From contig NZ_JBBIXN010000002.1 in assembly GCF_037646455.1 (NCBI RefSeq), positions 868,001 to 932,000 on the forward strand: DNA of 64,000 nt, given 5' to 3'. Below, in pieces: positions 51,631 through 60,288 of this stretch. The notes under the pieces were generated by a model. It worked only from the letters and a program-made list of their open reading frames with translations, ran no database searches and had not been told where the DNA came from. Source of the stretch: Draconibacterium mangrovi_A (GTDB lineage: Bacteria; Bacteroidota; Bacteroidia; Bacteroidales; Prolixibacteraceae). A program made the position numbers and the translations under genes. The stretch's first letter is position 1. Each line of letters opens with the position of its first letter.

Positions 51631-52758
51631 ATGAAAGAATTAAATCTTCATGGTTCATTTTACGAAATGGGCCGCCAGTTCGGAAAAGAAAGCAAAAAAG
51701 AAATAAAATCATTCGCAAAAATGTCTTACCTGATGGCTTCATTGGCAAAAAAGCCGGGGTCACAAGTGTTTAATCCCAACATGTGGTATTTTATCCCAAC
51801 GTATTTTACGTTTAAAAAGGAAATTAAAAAATGGCAATCTCTGGCCAGGGAGTATGAAAAAGAAATTCAAAAATATCATCCCGATGCCATTGATTTTATG
51901 AAGGGAATTGCTGAAGGCGCAGAACTTCCATACATTGATGTACTTTCGTTGAATATTTCCACAGAAAATATTATAACCTGCTCTGTTTGGGGCGCTGCCG
52001 GTGAAAGTACCTTAAATAATGAACCGCTGATTGGAATGAATGCCGATGAAGAACCCATGACCCAAAAGTTTGAACGGGTTTTGCATGTTAATCCCGATAA
52101 AGGATTCAGATATAAAGTTACAGCCTTTACAGGATGGGTCGGTTACAACCATGGAATGAACGAGAAAGGCCTTACTTTTGCTGGTTCTTTGTTGTGGACA
52201 AAACCTGCACCTGAAAAGAAAATAAGGCCTCCTATGCTGGTATTGATGAAAGTCCTAAATACCTGCTCAACCGTTGAAGAGGTGAAGGAGTATTTTGAAT
52301 CAGTTCCCAATCATGAACTGGGAACCGATTTTTATATTGCAGACACCCATAAATTCATGCGGGTGGAATGTACCTACGAGAAAAGAGCATATGAAGTTGT
52401 TGAGAACGGGTACCGGGGCAATACAAATCTTATAACTTCTCCGGAACTGCAGCATTTGAACGGGGCACCTGAAATGAAACAAACACTTAATGCCGAAATC
52501 CGTTCGAAACGAATGGCTGCACTATTCAAAAAACATGACGGCTTAATCGATACGCATGTTATGTATGAAATGGCCAGCGACCATGGCGAAAAAGGAGATG
52601 AGTCGGAAGGGAAAAGCATTTGTCAACATCCCAAAGGACTAAAATATAATTACAAAACATTGGTTTCTTTTATTGCACAGCCACAGGAAAAATGTTTCTG
52701 GATTTACGAAGGGAATCCATGTGAAATGAAAGTAAAAAAACACAGTTTTGACAATTGA
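51631..52758 (+). CDS. Peptidase C45-type Ntn hydrolase (acyl-transferase family)
   Basis: 375 residues. N-terminal SFYEMGRQFGKE, typical of the family, then about 115 residues before the autocatalytic Cys117 in ENIITCSVWGAAGE, where self-cleavage would expose it. In isopenicillin-N acyltransferase the Cys is at 103. The mature chain follows with LIGMNADEE and YNHGMNEKGLTFAG. The enzyme class cleaves or exchanges N-acyl groups on amides such as penicillin side chains. No signal peptide. Followed 6 bases later by a methyltransferase. Confidence 0.82.
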   Translation: MKELNLHGSFYEMGRQFGKESKKEIKSFAKMSYLMASLAKKPGSQVFNPNMWYFIPTYFTFKKEIKKWQSLAREYEKEIQKYHPDAIDFMKGIAEGAELPYIDVLSLNISTENIITCSVWGAAGESTLNNEPLIGMNADEEPMTQKFERVLHVNPDKGFRYKVTAFTGWVGYNHGMNEKGLTFAGSLLWTKPAPEKKIRPPMLVLMKVLNTCSTVEEVKEYFESVPNHELGTDFYIADTHKFMRVECTYEKRAYEVVENGYRGNTNLITSPELQHLNGAPEMKQTLNAEIRSKRMAALFKKHDGLIDTHVMYEMASDHGEKGDESEGKSICQHPKGLKYNYKTLVSFIAQPQEKCFWIYEGNPCEMKVKKHSFDN

Positions 52759-52764
52759 AGTAAA

Positions 52765-53595
52765 ATGGAAACAAAAATTGGACAAGTAGCAAAAACAGCA
52801 TTTCTGACACTGCAATGTCATGCACTGGATGCTACTTCCGATTATCCGATATTGAATGATACGGATTCTATAAACACATTTGAAACGCTAAAAGAAAAAA
52901 CCGGGTTTTCAGATTTTAATTCAAATCAAATTAAAAGGAGTCTGATTAATCACATTGCACTTCGCGCCAGGCAGTATGATTTATTTGCCACAAGTTTTAT
53001 TGAAAAATTTCCTGATGCTGCGATTGTAAATATTGGTTGTGGGATGGATAACCGGTTTAAAAGGATTGATAATGGTCAAATCCAGTTTTACGATCTGGAT
53101 CTCCCTGAAATAATTGCCATTAAAGAAAAGATTATTCCGCCGGCAGAGCGGTACAAACAAATTGCGAAATCAGTTTTTGAATTCGATTGGCTAAATGAGA
53201 TAGAACGTGATCACGTGTTTCTGTTGGCTGAAGGCGTTTTCATGTATTGCGAGCCGGTGGATGTAAAGAATTTATTTCATCAGCTTCATAAAAAGTTCAC
53301 CAACCCTGAAATCGTTTTTGAGGTATTTAATTCAAAATGGCTAAGCGGATGGCGGGGTAAAACAATGGCTGTAAAAATGAAAAAGCAATTAAAACTTGGT
53401 GAGGAAACAGTCTTTAAATTTGGGATTGCCGACAGCAACGAAATAGAAAACTGGAACCATAATTACCGGTATATTCAGGATTGGTGTTACCTTGACAGTG
53501 ATCAAGCCAATTTGCCATTCAGAAAATTTCTGCAAAGTATTGATTCTCTCAGAAAAATACAGTGGACAGTTTATTATGAACTGGAAAGCAATTAA
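52765..53595 (+). CDS. LCM/PPM-type SAM-dependent methyltransferase (COG3315)
   Basis: 276 residues. AIVNIGCGMDNRFKRI (SAM loop), FYDLDLPEII, LAEGVFMYCEPVDVKNLF and WCYLDSDQANLPF are the family blocks. In plants, fungi and bacteria, such enzymes methylate carboxylates or phenolic hydroxyls of small molecules or protein C-termini. Between two Ntn amide hydrolases here, methylation of a free carboxylate released by them is the natural guess, but inference only. Confidence 0.85.
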   Translation: METKIGQVAKTAFLTLQCHALDATSDYPILNDTDSINTFETLKEKTGFSDFNSNQIKRSLINHIALRARQYDLFATSFIEKFPDAAIVNIGCGMDNRFKRIDNGQIQFYDLDLPEIIAIKEKIIPPAERYKQIAKSVFEFDWLNEIERDHVFLLAEGVFMYCEPVDVKNLFHQLHKKFTNPEIVFEVFNSKWLSGWRGKTMAVKMKKQLKLGEETVFKFGIADSNEIENWNHNYRYIQDWCYLDSDQANLPFRKFLQSIDSLRKIQWTVYYELESN

Positions 53596-53609
53596 ATTCA
53601 TTTAATCAC

Positions 53610-54602
53610 ATGTTATACGGCTGTACAACCTTTACAATTAAAACCCACTCAGAATTGATTTTTGGAAGAAATCTGGATGTGGAAAGTGATATTGGAACTG
53701 TATTTATCAATCCACGTGGACAAAAAAAGAGAGCCTATTTTAGTAAAAGAAGCAAGGAAATTCCGGCAGAATGGAAATCAAAATTTGGTAGTGTCACTTT
53801 TAATCAAATAAGCAAGGATATTCCACATGGCGGCATAAATGAAAAAGGACTGGTTGTGGAACATTTGTATTTGGAAGATTCAATTTATGAAAAATCAGAT
53901 ACCCGACCTGCATTAATGTCTCACCAGTGGATTCAATACATGCTTGATACCTGCGGTTCTGTGAATGATATAATTGAATCTTGTTCTAGGGTACGAATAT
54001 CCGATTTGGATTCCAAATTTCCCATTCATTTTAACACGATGGACAGAAATGGAGACAGCGCTATTTTTGAATTCTTAAATGGGAAAATGTTGATTTACAA
54101 GAACGAAGCCTGTGAGGCGGGAGTTTTATCCAATAGTACATTAGAAAGTTCAATACGGCAAAATGAAAGTTCTCAGGAAAACGTGAGGAATAATCGCCCA
54201 ACTGACGTCACAAATTCATTGGAAAGATTTAAGAAAGCAACAGAATTAATCGAGAAATATAAGGAGCAGAATGCGATAGATTACAGTTTTTCTGTGCTTG
54301 ATGCAGTAAGAAACAATACCCAATGGCAGATAGTTTATGACATTAAAAATCTGAAGATTTATTACCGAACACAATCCCAAAAAGCCATACGATTTTTATA
54401 CTTAAGTGAATGTAATTTTTCAGATACCAATAGTAAAACGATTCATATTAATGAAAATCCTGAAGTTAAAGCTAACTGGTTGATTTTTAGTCAGGCGATA
54501 AACCATGAAATGATAAATTCAATATGCAATAAGTCTGAATTTATTAATCATATTTTAGGAAATGAAAAGGAGGAAATTGCCAGTTATTCAACAACTCAGT
54601 AA
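53610..54602 (+). CDS. Linear amide C-N hydrolase (choloylglycine/penicillin V acylase family)
   Basis: 330 residues. The N-terminal MLYGCTTFTI puts the nucleophile Cys at residue 5, so a short propeptide must be trimmed. IFGRNLDVE follows, the conserved motif after the Cys in this Ntn family. GGINEKGLVVEHL (the NExGL-like block) and VLDAVRNNTQWQIVYD complete the core. Relatives hydrolyse bile salt conjugates, penicillin V or N-acyl homoserine lactones. No signal peptide is visible, so it acts in the cytoplasm unless another start is used. Confidence 0.82.
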   Translation: MLYGCTTFTIKTHSELIFGRNLDVESDIGTVFINPRGQKKRAYFSKRSKEIPAEWKSKFGSVTFNQISKDIPHGGINEKGLVVEHLYLEDSIYEKSDTRPALMSHQWIQYMLDTCGSVNDIIESCSRVRISDLDSKFPIHFNTMDRNGDSAIFEFLNGKMLIYKNEACEAGVLSNSTLESSIRQNESSQENVRNNRPTDVTNSLERFKKATELIEKYKEQNAIDYSFSVLDAVRNNTQWQIVYDIKNLKIYYRTQSQKAIRFLYLSECNFSDTNSKTIHINENPEVKANWLIFSQAINHEMINSICNKSEFINHILGNEKEEIASYSTTQ

Positions 54603-54674
54603 GATTCCGGATTCGTAAGAATTAACCCAATGTATTGATTAATAGACCATGAATTACTTCTTTTAAAAACTAAA

Positions 54675-55385
54675 ATGAAAACAACATTAGAAAATAAAAC
54701 GACGGAACAAAAGTCCATCATTTACAAAGCGGGAAAGATAGCTGGAATAACTTTCTTGTTCAATTTAATTGTTCCAACCCTTGGCTATGTGTTTATCCAG
54801 TCAAAATTATTAGTTAAAGAAAATCCGGTTTTAACAGCTGAAAATATCATTAATAATGAATTTCTGTTTCGCATAGGAATTCTGCTTGAAATGTTTCTGG
54901 CAGTGGGTTTGGTAGCTTTGGGATACAGTTTATTCCTGTTGCTTAGGCACGTCGATAAAATTATTTCAAAATTTGCCTTTATTTTAAAAGTTGTGGAGGC
55001 ATTGCTAATGGCTGTGGTAACCTTGTTTTCGTTTTTTGCATTGCAAATACTTATTCATTCAAACGAATTCCCTGCATTAATTGAAAACAACATTCATATA
55101 CTAACCGGATTTGCGTTTGAGCAGCATAGCACACTCAATTCAGTCCCAATGCTATTTCTAGGAATTGAAATGATACTGTTTTCCTTGTTATTATACAGGT
55201 CAGAACTCATTCCAAAACTTATTTCCGGATTTGGTATATTTTCGTTTTCCCTGATTTTTATATACGGAATCTTTTCCATTATCAATCCGGCAATGAATCT
55301 AATGGCACTGACTTTGCCTAGTTTTCTATTTGAATTGATTTGTGGATGCTGGCTTCTAATTAAAGGAATTTCAATTAAACGGTAG
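54675..55385 (+). CDS. DUF4386-type membrane protein (copy 2)
   Basis: 236 residues with about six helices: KIAGITFLFNLIVPTLGYVF, RIGILLEMFLAVGLVALG, ALLMAVVTLFSFFALQI and a LISGFGIFSFSLIFIYGIF segment. Longer than copy 1 by an N-terminal cytoplasmic piece. Ends in GCWLLIKGISIKR, almost the same as copy 1 (GVWLIRKGISIRS). It is followed after 15 bases by a broken nitroreductase, so the DUF4386-nitroreductase pair was duplicated as a unit. Confidence 0.75.
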   Translation: MKTTLENKTTEQKSIIYKAGKIAGITFLFNLIVPTLGYVFIQSKLLVKENPVLTAENIINNEFLFRIGILLEMFLAVGLVALGYSLFLLLRHVDKIISKFAFILKVVEALLMAVVTLFSFFALQILIHSNEFPALIENNIHILTGFAFEQHSTLNSVPMLFLGIEMILFSLLLYRSELIPKLISGFGIFSFSLIFIYGIFSIINPAMNLMALTLPSFLFELICGCWLLIKGISIKR

Positions 55386-55400
55386 TAACCAACCAAGAAA

Positions 55401-55691
55401 ATGAATTTATCAGAATTATACAGAAACAGAAGGTCGGTAAGAAACTTCCTGGAGAAACCTGGTTGCTGATTACGCTCTTGCTGTCGGTTATTTTATGCGT
55501 CTGCAACTTCAAAAGGACTGGACACTTGCTGGATGAATTTTGGAACTGAAATCAAAGATCCAAGACTATTGAACAAATTGGGAATACCGGAAAACTATAA
55601 AATTGTGGCTCCACTTGCCCTGGTGTTTCCAAAGAAAACACCTGCAATTCCATTTAGAAGAGAACCACAGGTTTTACATTTGTTAGAATAG
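55401..55691 (+). pseudogene. Broken nitroreductase homologous to 47381-47944
   Basis: The opening MNLSELYRNRRSVRNF is intact, then a stop follows after about 22 codons. About a hundred codons of the middle are missing. The end reappears in other frames: DYALAVGYFMR, then CWMNFGTEIKDPRLLNKLGI and VAPLALVFPKKTPAIP to a stop at 55691. A large internal deletion plus frameshifts leave only the first and last parts. It cannot make FMN-binding protein. Confidence 0.85.
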
Positions 55692-55936
55692 AGAAAAATT
55701 AAAACCGCTTACCATAAAATAACCATTCTCAAAATTATCCTCTTCACTTTAATTGATGTAGCTGTAATGATTACTATTTTGTTACAGATAATAAAAATCA
55801 GGCACTTGTAAAAGTGTTGATGGATTAAAAATCAGTAATGATTAATGCAGATCATCTTCTGCAAAACTGGCTTTTCCCGGTGTAAGTGTTATCTTTAAAT
55901 CAAATTCAGCCGTAAACTATTAGCTATTAATCAAGT
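55692..55936. other. Upstream region of the MalT-like regulator gene
   Basis: About 245 AT-rich bases. TATCTTTA at 55890-55897 is close to the -7 consensus TAnnTTTG, 40 bases before the start. No partner -33 element stood out and there is no coding sequence. Confidence 0.35.
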
Positions 55937-58606
55937 ATGCTTCTAACTAAACTGCATATACCTCAATCAGGAGAAAATGTCATTCATCGTCCTTCGCTTT
56001 TCGATAAACTTGACCAGGGATTGAAAAGAAAGCTCATTTTGGTTTCAGCAACTGCAGGATATGGAAAAACAACACTTGTTAGTAATTGGATTTATAAACA
56101 TAATTTTAAAACTGCATGGTATTCCTTGGATGAACGGGATAATGATCAAGTAGTTTTTTTAAAGTATTTATTTAGCAGTATCCGAAATATTGATAATAGT
56201 ATCGGCGATAACTCCTTAGAATTACTTAAATCATCAGACACCATTAAAATTAGCTATATTGTTGAGTCGTTTATTAATGAACTTTTGCCAATCGAAGAAG
56301 ATATTCTAATAGCGTTGGATGATTTTCATTTAATTAATAATCAGCAAATTTCAGACATTCTACTTTTCTTGCTTGAGAATAGTCCTAAAAACATTCATTT
56401 TGTAATTATTACCCGACAAGATCCTCAAATACCTCTTTCCAGAATTAGAAGTCAGAATGAAATTGTTGAGATAAGATCAGCTGAATTAAGTTTTACGAAG
56501 AGCGATATTGGTGAGTTGTTTAACCGGAAACTTAAATTAAGTTTAAGCGATAAAGATATTGACTTACTCAAAATAAAAACGGAAGGATGGATTGCCGGAT
56601 TACAGTTGGTGTCTTTGACTTTTAAAGGTCAGGATAATATTTCTGAATACATAGAACAGTTAGCAGGTAACAACAGGTATATTATGGATTATCTTATGGA
56701 AGAGATTCTTGCAATTCAAAATGATGAAATGCGAGAATTTCTTCTTTGTACTTCGATACTTGATAGATTATCAGGATCACTCTGTGATGCGGTTCTTGAG
56801 AAAAAGAATAGCCAAAATTTGTTAGAGATACTTGAAAAAAACAATATGTTCCTCATTCCGTTGGATAATGAGAGAGTATGGTATCGTTATCATCACCTGT
56901 TTGGCGATTTATTGGAACAAAGGCTGAATCGAATCTATGGACATCGAATTAAAACCTTGCATCAAAATGCGGGAACCTGGTTTGAAAAGAACAAGCTTCC
57001 ATTACATGCCATTGAGCATACACTGCAAGCAGGAAATATTAAAAAAGGTCTTGAACTCATTGATCAAATTATTGATCACCTGATAGCAACTTCTCAATAC
57101 GCCGTGGTTTTAAAATTTGCTGATTTTTTTCCTGAGAAAGAGGTTTTTTCAAATTTAAAGTTCGGTGTTATGCATGCATGGACTTTAATAATTGTAGGAA
57201 GATTAGCTGAAGCCGAAGAGTTTTTAAACAGACTAAATGTTTTGGTTCATGATGAAAATATCAAAAATAAGAACAAGGTGCTGTTAGGAAGACTCTATAC
57301 AACCAATACCCTTCTTAAAGATTACATGGGTGACGTAGAAAGTGCTGCATACTTTGCTAATCTATCCGTCAACCATCTAAATGATAATGACAATGTTTGG
57401 AACTCCTGGGCATACTATGGAAAGGGATTATCTGAATTATTGCAGTTCGACCTTGAAAAATGCACATCTTCATTTTTTATTGGATTGGATTATGCAAAGA
57501 ATATCGATAATACGTATTTAGAAATTGTACAAACATTCCATTTTGCATATTTCTCAAAGCTTAGAGGGAAATATCATGAATCAGTTAAAATATGCCAGGA
57601 ACTACTTGAAAAGTATAAAGAGAAAAAGTACACAGAAGGATTTAAATTTAACCTGTATTCATCAATATTGTATTCAACAATTGGCTTTATATATACCGAA
57701 CAGGGAAATATAACCTCAGGCATCGAAAATGCATTAAAAGGTTATGAACTATCACAGAATCTGGTGAGTATGTCATTTAAAGGCGTCGGATTATTATTAT
57801 TGGCTGAAAGTTATTATAAAGCCGGTAAAATCAGGACAGCTCTTGAAACTATTGAAAAGCAGAAACCAAGACTCCTGAATAATTCGAGACATCATTTAGC
57901 TGTTTTATCCTTTGCATTAAAGCTAAAGTTGTTATCTCAGCTAGGCATGAAAAATGAAGCTGATTCATTATACAAACAACTAATTAACCCAACAAATAAT
58001 AATCCAATTGAACACATTCTATATGGTATAGCAAGTGCCCGTTATTTCATATCTTTTAATAAATACCAAAAAGCGGCGACAATTCTTGAGGAACTATCAT
58101 TGAAACTAAAGAATAGCAAGATAGTTGAGTTGTTTGCTGAAGTGGAAATTATGAAAGCACTGGTATTCATCAAGACAGGGAAAAATGATGATGCGATTAA
58201 CAGTATTAGAGAATTGTTAGTTCTAACCCAGGATGAAAGTTTGGTTAGATTGTATTTGAATGAAGGCATTGAAATTGAAAAGATTCTAAAAGAAGTAAAA
58301 AAACAAAAAGCAATTAAGTCAAATGAAATTTTAGATACAATTTCAACAGATTATCTAAACCTTTTGTTAAAGGGATTTGAAAATGAAAAGAAAACATTTA
58401 ATAATAGTTTCGAAGATGTATTAAGTTCTCGTGAACTGGATACGCTTAAACTATTGACTAAAGAATATTCCAACCAGCAAATAGCCGATGAATTGTTTAT
58501 TTCGTTAAACACCGTAAAAACCCACCTGAAAAACATCAACCTCAAACTTGAAGTTGACAACCGCATTGATGCGGTTAAAAAGGCGAAGCAGATTGGAATA
58601 ATCTAA
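55937..58606 (+). CDS. MalT-like LuxR-family transcriptional activator (LAL/STAND ATPase)
   Basis: 889 residues. MLLTKLHIPQSGENVIHRP opening, Walker A in ATAGYGKTTLVSNW (about 38-51), Walker B-like EEDILIALDDFHLI, then a sensor-type RSAELSF stretch and a WYRYHHLFGDLLEQRL motif, as in MalT. A long helical TPR-like region (about 400-800) is the ligand-binding part. The C-terminal LuxR HTH is LSSRELDTLKLLTKEYSN, QQIADELFISLNTVKTH and LKNINLKLEVDNRIDAVKK. Such activators form ATP-driven oligomers when an inducer binds. It is the natural candidate to act on the repeated sites at 41301 and 45570. Confidence 0.92.
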   Translation: MLLTKLHIPQSGENVIHRPSLFDKLDQGLKRKLILVSATAGYGKTTLVSNWIYKHNFKTAWYSLDERDNDQVVFLKYLFSSIRNIDNSIGDNSLELLKSSDTIKISYIVESFINELLPIEEDILIALDDFHLINNQQISDILLFLLENSPKNIHFVIITRQDPQIPLSRIRSQNEIVEIRSAELSFTKSDIGELFNRKLKLSLSDKDIDLLKIKTEGWIAGLQLVSLTFKGQDNISEYIEQLAGNNRYIMDYLMEEILAIQNDEMREFLLCTSILDRLSGSLCDAVLEKKNSQNLLEILEKNNMFLIPLDNERVWYRYHHLFGDLLEQRLNRIYGHRIKTLHQNAGTWFEKNKLPLHAIEHTLQAGNIKKGLELIDQIIDHLIATSQYAVVLKFADFFPEKEVFSNLKFGVMHAWTLIIVGRLAEAEEFLNRLNVLVHDENIKNKNKVLLGRLYTTNTLLKDYMGDVESAAYFANLSVNHLNDNDNVWNSWAYYGKGLSELLQFDLEKCTSSFFIGLDYAKNIDNTYLEIVQTFHFAYFSKLRGKYHESVKICQELLEKYKEKKYTEGFKFNLYSSILYSTIGFIYTEQGNITSGIENALKGYELSQNLVSMSFKGVGLLLLAESYYKAGKIRTALETIEKQKPRLLNNSRHHLAVLSFALKLKLLSQLGMKNEADSLYKQLINPTNNNPIEHILYGIASARYFISFNKYQKAATILEELSLKLKNSKIVELFAEVEIMKALVFIKTGKNDDAINSIRELLVLTQDESLVRLYLNEGIEIEKILKEVKKQKAIKSNEILDTISTDYLNLLLKGFENEKKTFNNSFEDVLSSRELDTLKLLTKEYSNQQIADELFISLNTVKTHLKNINLKLEVDNRIDAVKKAKQIGII

Positions 58607-58654
58607 TCAATAAATAGTTTTTACAACATTTTAAATATTCAAAATCACCCCCTT

Positions 58655-58676
58655 AAATCACCCTGCTGGGTGATTT
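58655..58676 (+). terminator. Rho-independent terminator after the MalT-like gene
   Basis: AAATCACCC pairs perfectly with GGGTGATTT around TGCT, followed by several T (to 58682). It is a near copy of the hairpin at 45197-45220, and the next 60 bases and gene start are also similar, showing a segmental duplication. Confidence 0.88.
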
Positions 58677-58729
58677 TTTTTTGTTGGATGATCAAGACCT
58701 TTGGATTGTGATTTTAAAGCAAAATTAAA

Positions 58730-58957
58730 ATGAACAGCATTATTAAAATAAAAATCAAAGGTCATCTGAATCCATCCTGGAAAGACTGGTTTGATGGACT
58801 CGACATTGTGATTGAAGGAGACCACACCATCTTGCTGGGAGATGCACGAGACGAAGCATTTATATATGGCGTCATCAATAAAATTCGCGATTTAAACCTG
58901 AAACTTATTTCAGTGGAAAAAATTGACCAATCAAATCAATGCCATGAAAACAATTAA
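58730..58957 (+). CDS. Small conserved protein, intact copy
   Basis: 75 residues: SIIKIKIKGHLNPSWKDWF, DGLDIVIEGDHTILLGDARD, then VINKIRDLNLKLISVEK. The order of strand, WKDWFDG turn, strand, and a C-terminal helix-strand with KIRDLNLKLISVE is a pattern I recall from many small bacterial proteins of unknown function. It is the only intact copy here, the copy at 45273 having a one-base deletion. The next gene's start lies 14 bases before its stop. Confidence 0.7.
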   Translation: MNSIIKIKIKGHLNPSWKDWFDGLDIVIEGDHTILLGDARDEAFIYGVINKIRDLNLKLISVEKIDQSNQCHENN

Positions 58958-59135
58958 ACTAAATAAATACAAAATCACAACTTCAGATGCATGGATAATC
59001 GGAGCCTTATCGCTACTCGGATTGTGTGCCGGATTTTTTATGCCTCAAAAATCAGTAATGGCTTCTGCAGCCTGCCTTATGGTTGGGGTTGGATTAGGGC
59101 TGATCATTAGTTCAATGCTTGCAAAAACAACTTAA
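58944..59135 (+). CDS. Small two-helix membrane protein (family copy 3)
   Basis: 63 residues from ATG 58944 (MKTIKLNKYKITTSDAW), chosen because the start context (AATGCCATGAAAAC) is like that of copies 1 and 2 and of other island genes. The open frame extends 7 codons further up without such context. Helices: WIIGALSLLGLCAGFF and SAACLMVGVGLGLIISSML. More diverged from the other two copies, but with the same GVGLGLII ending. Confidence 0.65.
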   Translation: MKTIKLNKYKITTSDAWIIGALSLLGLCAGFFMPQKSVMASAACLMVGVGLGLIISSMLAKTT

Positions 59136-59178
59136 AATCAACAGAAAATTTAAAACAATTACAATTGAAAACAAAGTC

Positions 59179-60249
59179 ATGAAAACAATGAAACAATTCT
59201 TGAAATTATCAATTTTTATCTGGGCATTCGTTGCTTTTTTCGGATGCGATGAAGAAATCTATGACATGGACGAACCGGGTAATCTGCTTCCGAAAACAGT
59301 AACGGAAGATCTTTTACTGCCAAGGCTTGAAATAAACGGGAAACTGTTTCACGCTGAAACGATGGGAAACATTGAAAACCCGATTATTATTTTTCTGCAT
59401 GGAGGTCCGGGAAGTGATTACAGACCAATGATTAGCCAGAGAGGAGTTGAAAACGCTTCGCGGTATCCCGAGGAAAGAACAGTTACCAACGGTGGAATAA
59501 GCCAACTTCAGGATGAATATTTTTGTGTTTTTTACGACCAGCGTGGAGGTGGTCTTTCACCACGTTTTGATCAAGGTGAATTGAGCTTTGACTTGTACGT
59601 TGAGGATTTAAACGACATTATCGATTATTATCTTCAGCTTAAGGAAAACGAAACAGGATCTTCTGATTCTCAGGTTTATATATTTGCCTGGTCGTATGGA
59701 GGAACACTGGCTACAGGATATATCAATACTTATCCTGAAAAAGTGAAAGATATTGTTGCCTATGAACCGGGACCGTTATCTGTAGAAGTTTGGGATTATA
59801 TTAAGGATAATACAACGTTTGTATTAAGCCAAATCGGGAAAGAATGGCTGGAAGAGTATTTGCTTGCTCACGATCATTTTACTCCGGATGGCCACGAGCG
59901 AGCCGATTATCAATATATGATGAACGTAAGCCAGGCCGATAAATCACAGCCTGAATTTCATGCTGATCCCAACACTCCGTATTGGAGAAGCGGAGCTTTA
60001 CTCCTTGATGATAACCTAGACTTTATAGAATCGAATAGTTTCGATATCACCTCAAGTCTAAGCTCATTCCAGGGAAGGTTTTTATTCATTGGCAGTGAAA
60101 ATGTACTGAATGAATTACCTGAGTATGCCGATATGCAAATGCAGTATTATCCACAATCGGATTTAATTGAGGTTTCAGGAGTTGGGCATACCGGCCCCTG
60201 GGAAAAACCGGATGAAATCGCATCATTAATCAGAAATCATTTTCAGTAG
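59179..60249 (+). CDS. Alpha/beta-fold hydrolase lipoprotein (prolyl iminopeptidase-like)
   Basis: 356 residues from ATG 59179, chosen by the AAAGTCATGAAAAC context and because a lipobox (AFFGC) then falls at about 22-24. HGGPGSDYRPM gives the oxyanion-loop HGGPG (H74). FAWSYGGTLATGY holds the catalytic Ser172 (GxSxG-like WSYGG). Near the end, GVGHTGPWEKP holds the catalytic His. Resembles prolyl iminopeptidases and epoxide hydrolases. It removes amino-terminal or ester groups from small substrates outside the cell. Confidence 0.85.
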   Translation: MKTMKQFLKLSIFIWAFVAFFGCDEEIYDMDEPGNLLPKTVTEDLLLPRLEINGKLFHAETMGNIENPIIIFLHGGPGSDYRPMISQRGVENASRYPEERTVTNGGISQLQDEYFCVFYDQRGGGLSPRFDQGELSFDLYVEDLNDIIDYYLQLKENETGSSDSQVYIFAWSYGGTLATGYINTYPEKVKDIVAYEPGPLSVEVWDYIKDNTTFVLSQIGKEWLEEYLLAHDHFTPDGHERADYQYMMNVSQADKSQPEFHADPNTPYWRSGALLLDDNLDFIESNSFDITSSLSSFQGRFLFIGSENVLNELPEYADMQMQYYPQSDLIEVSGVGHTGPWEKPDEIASLIRNHFQ

Positions 60250-60288
60250 AAGTAGATTTTAAACAAAAAACAGAAAACAACAAACAAA

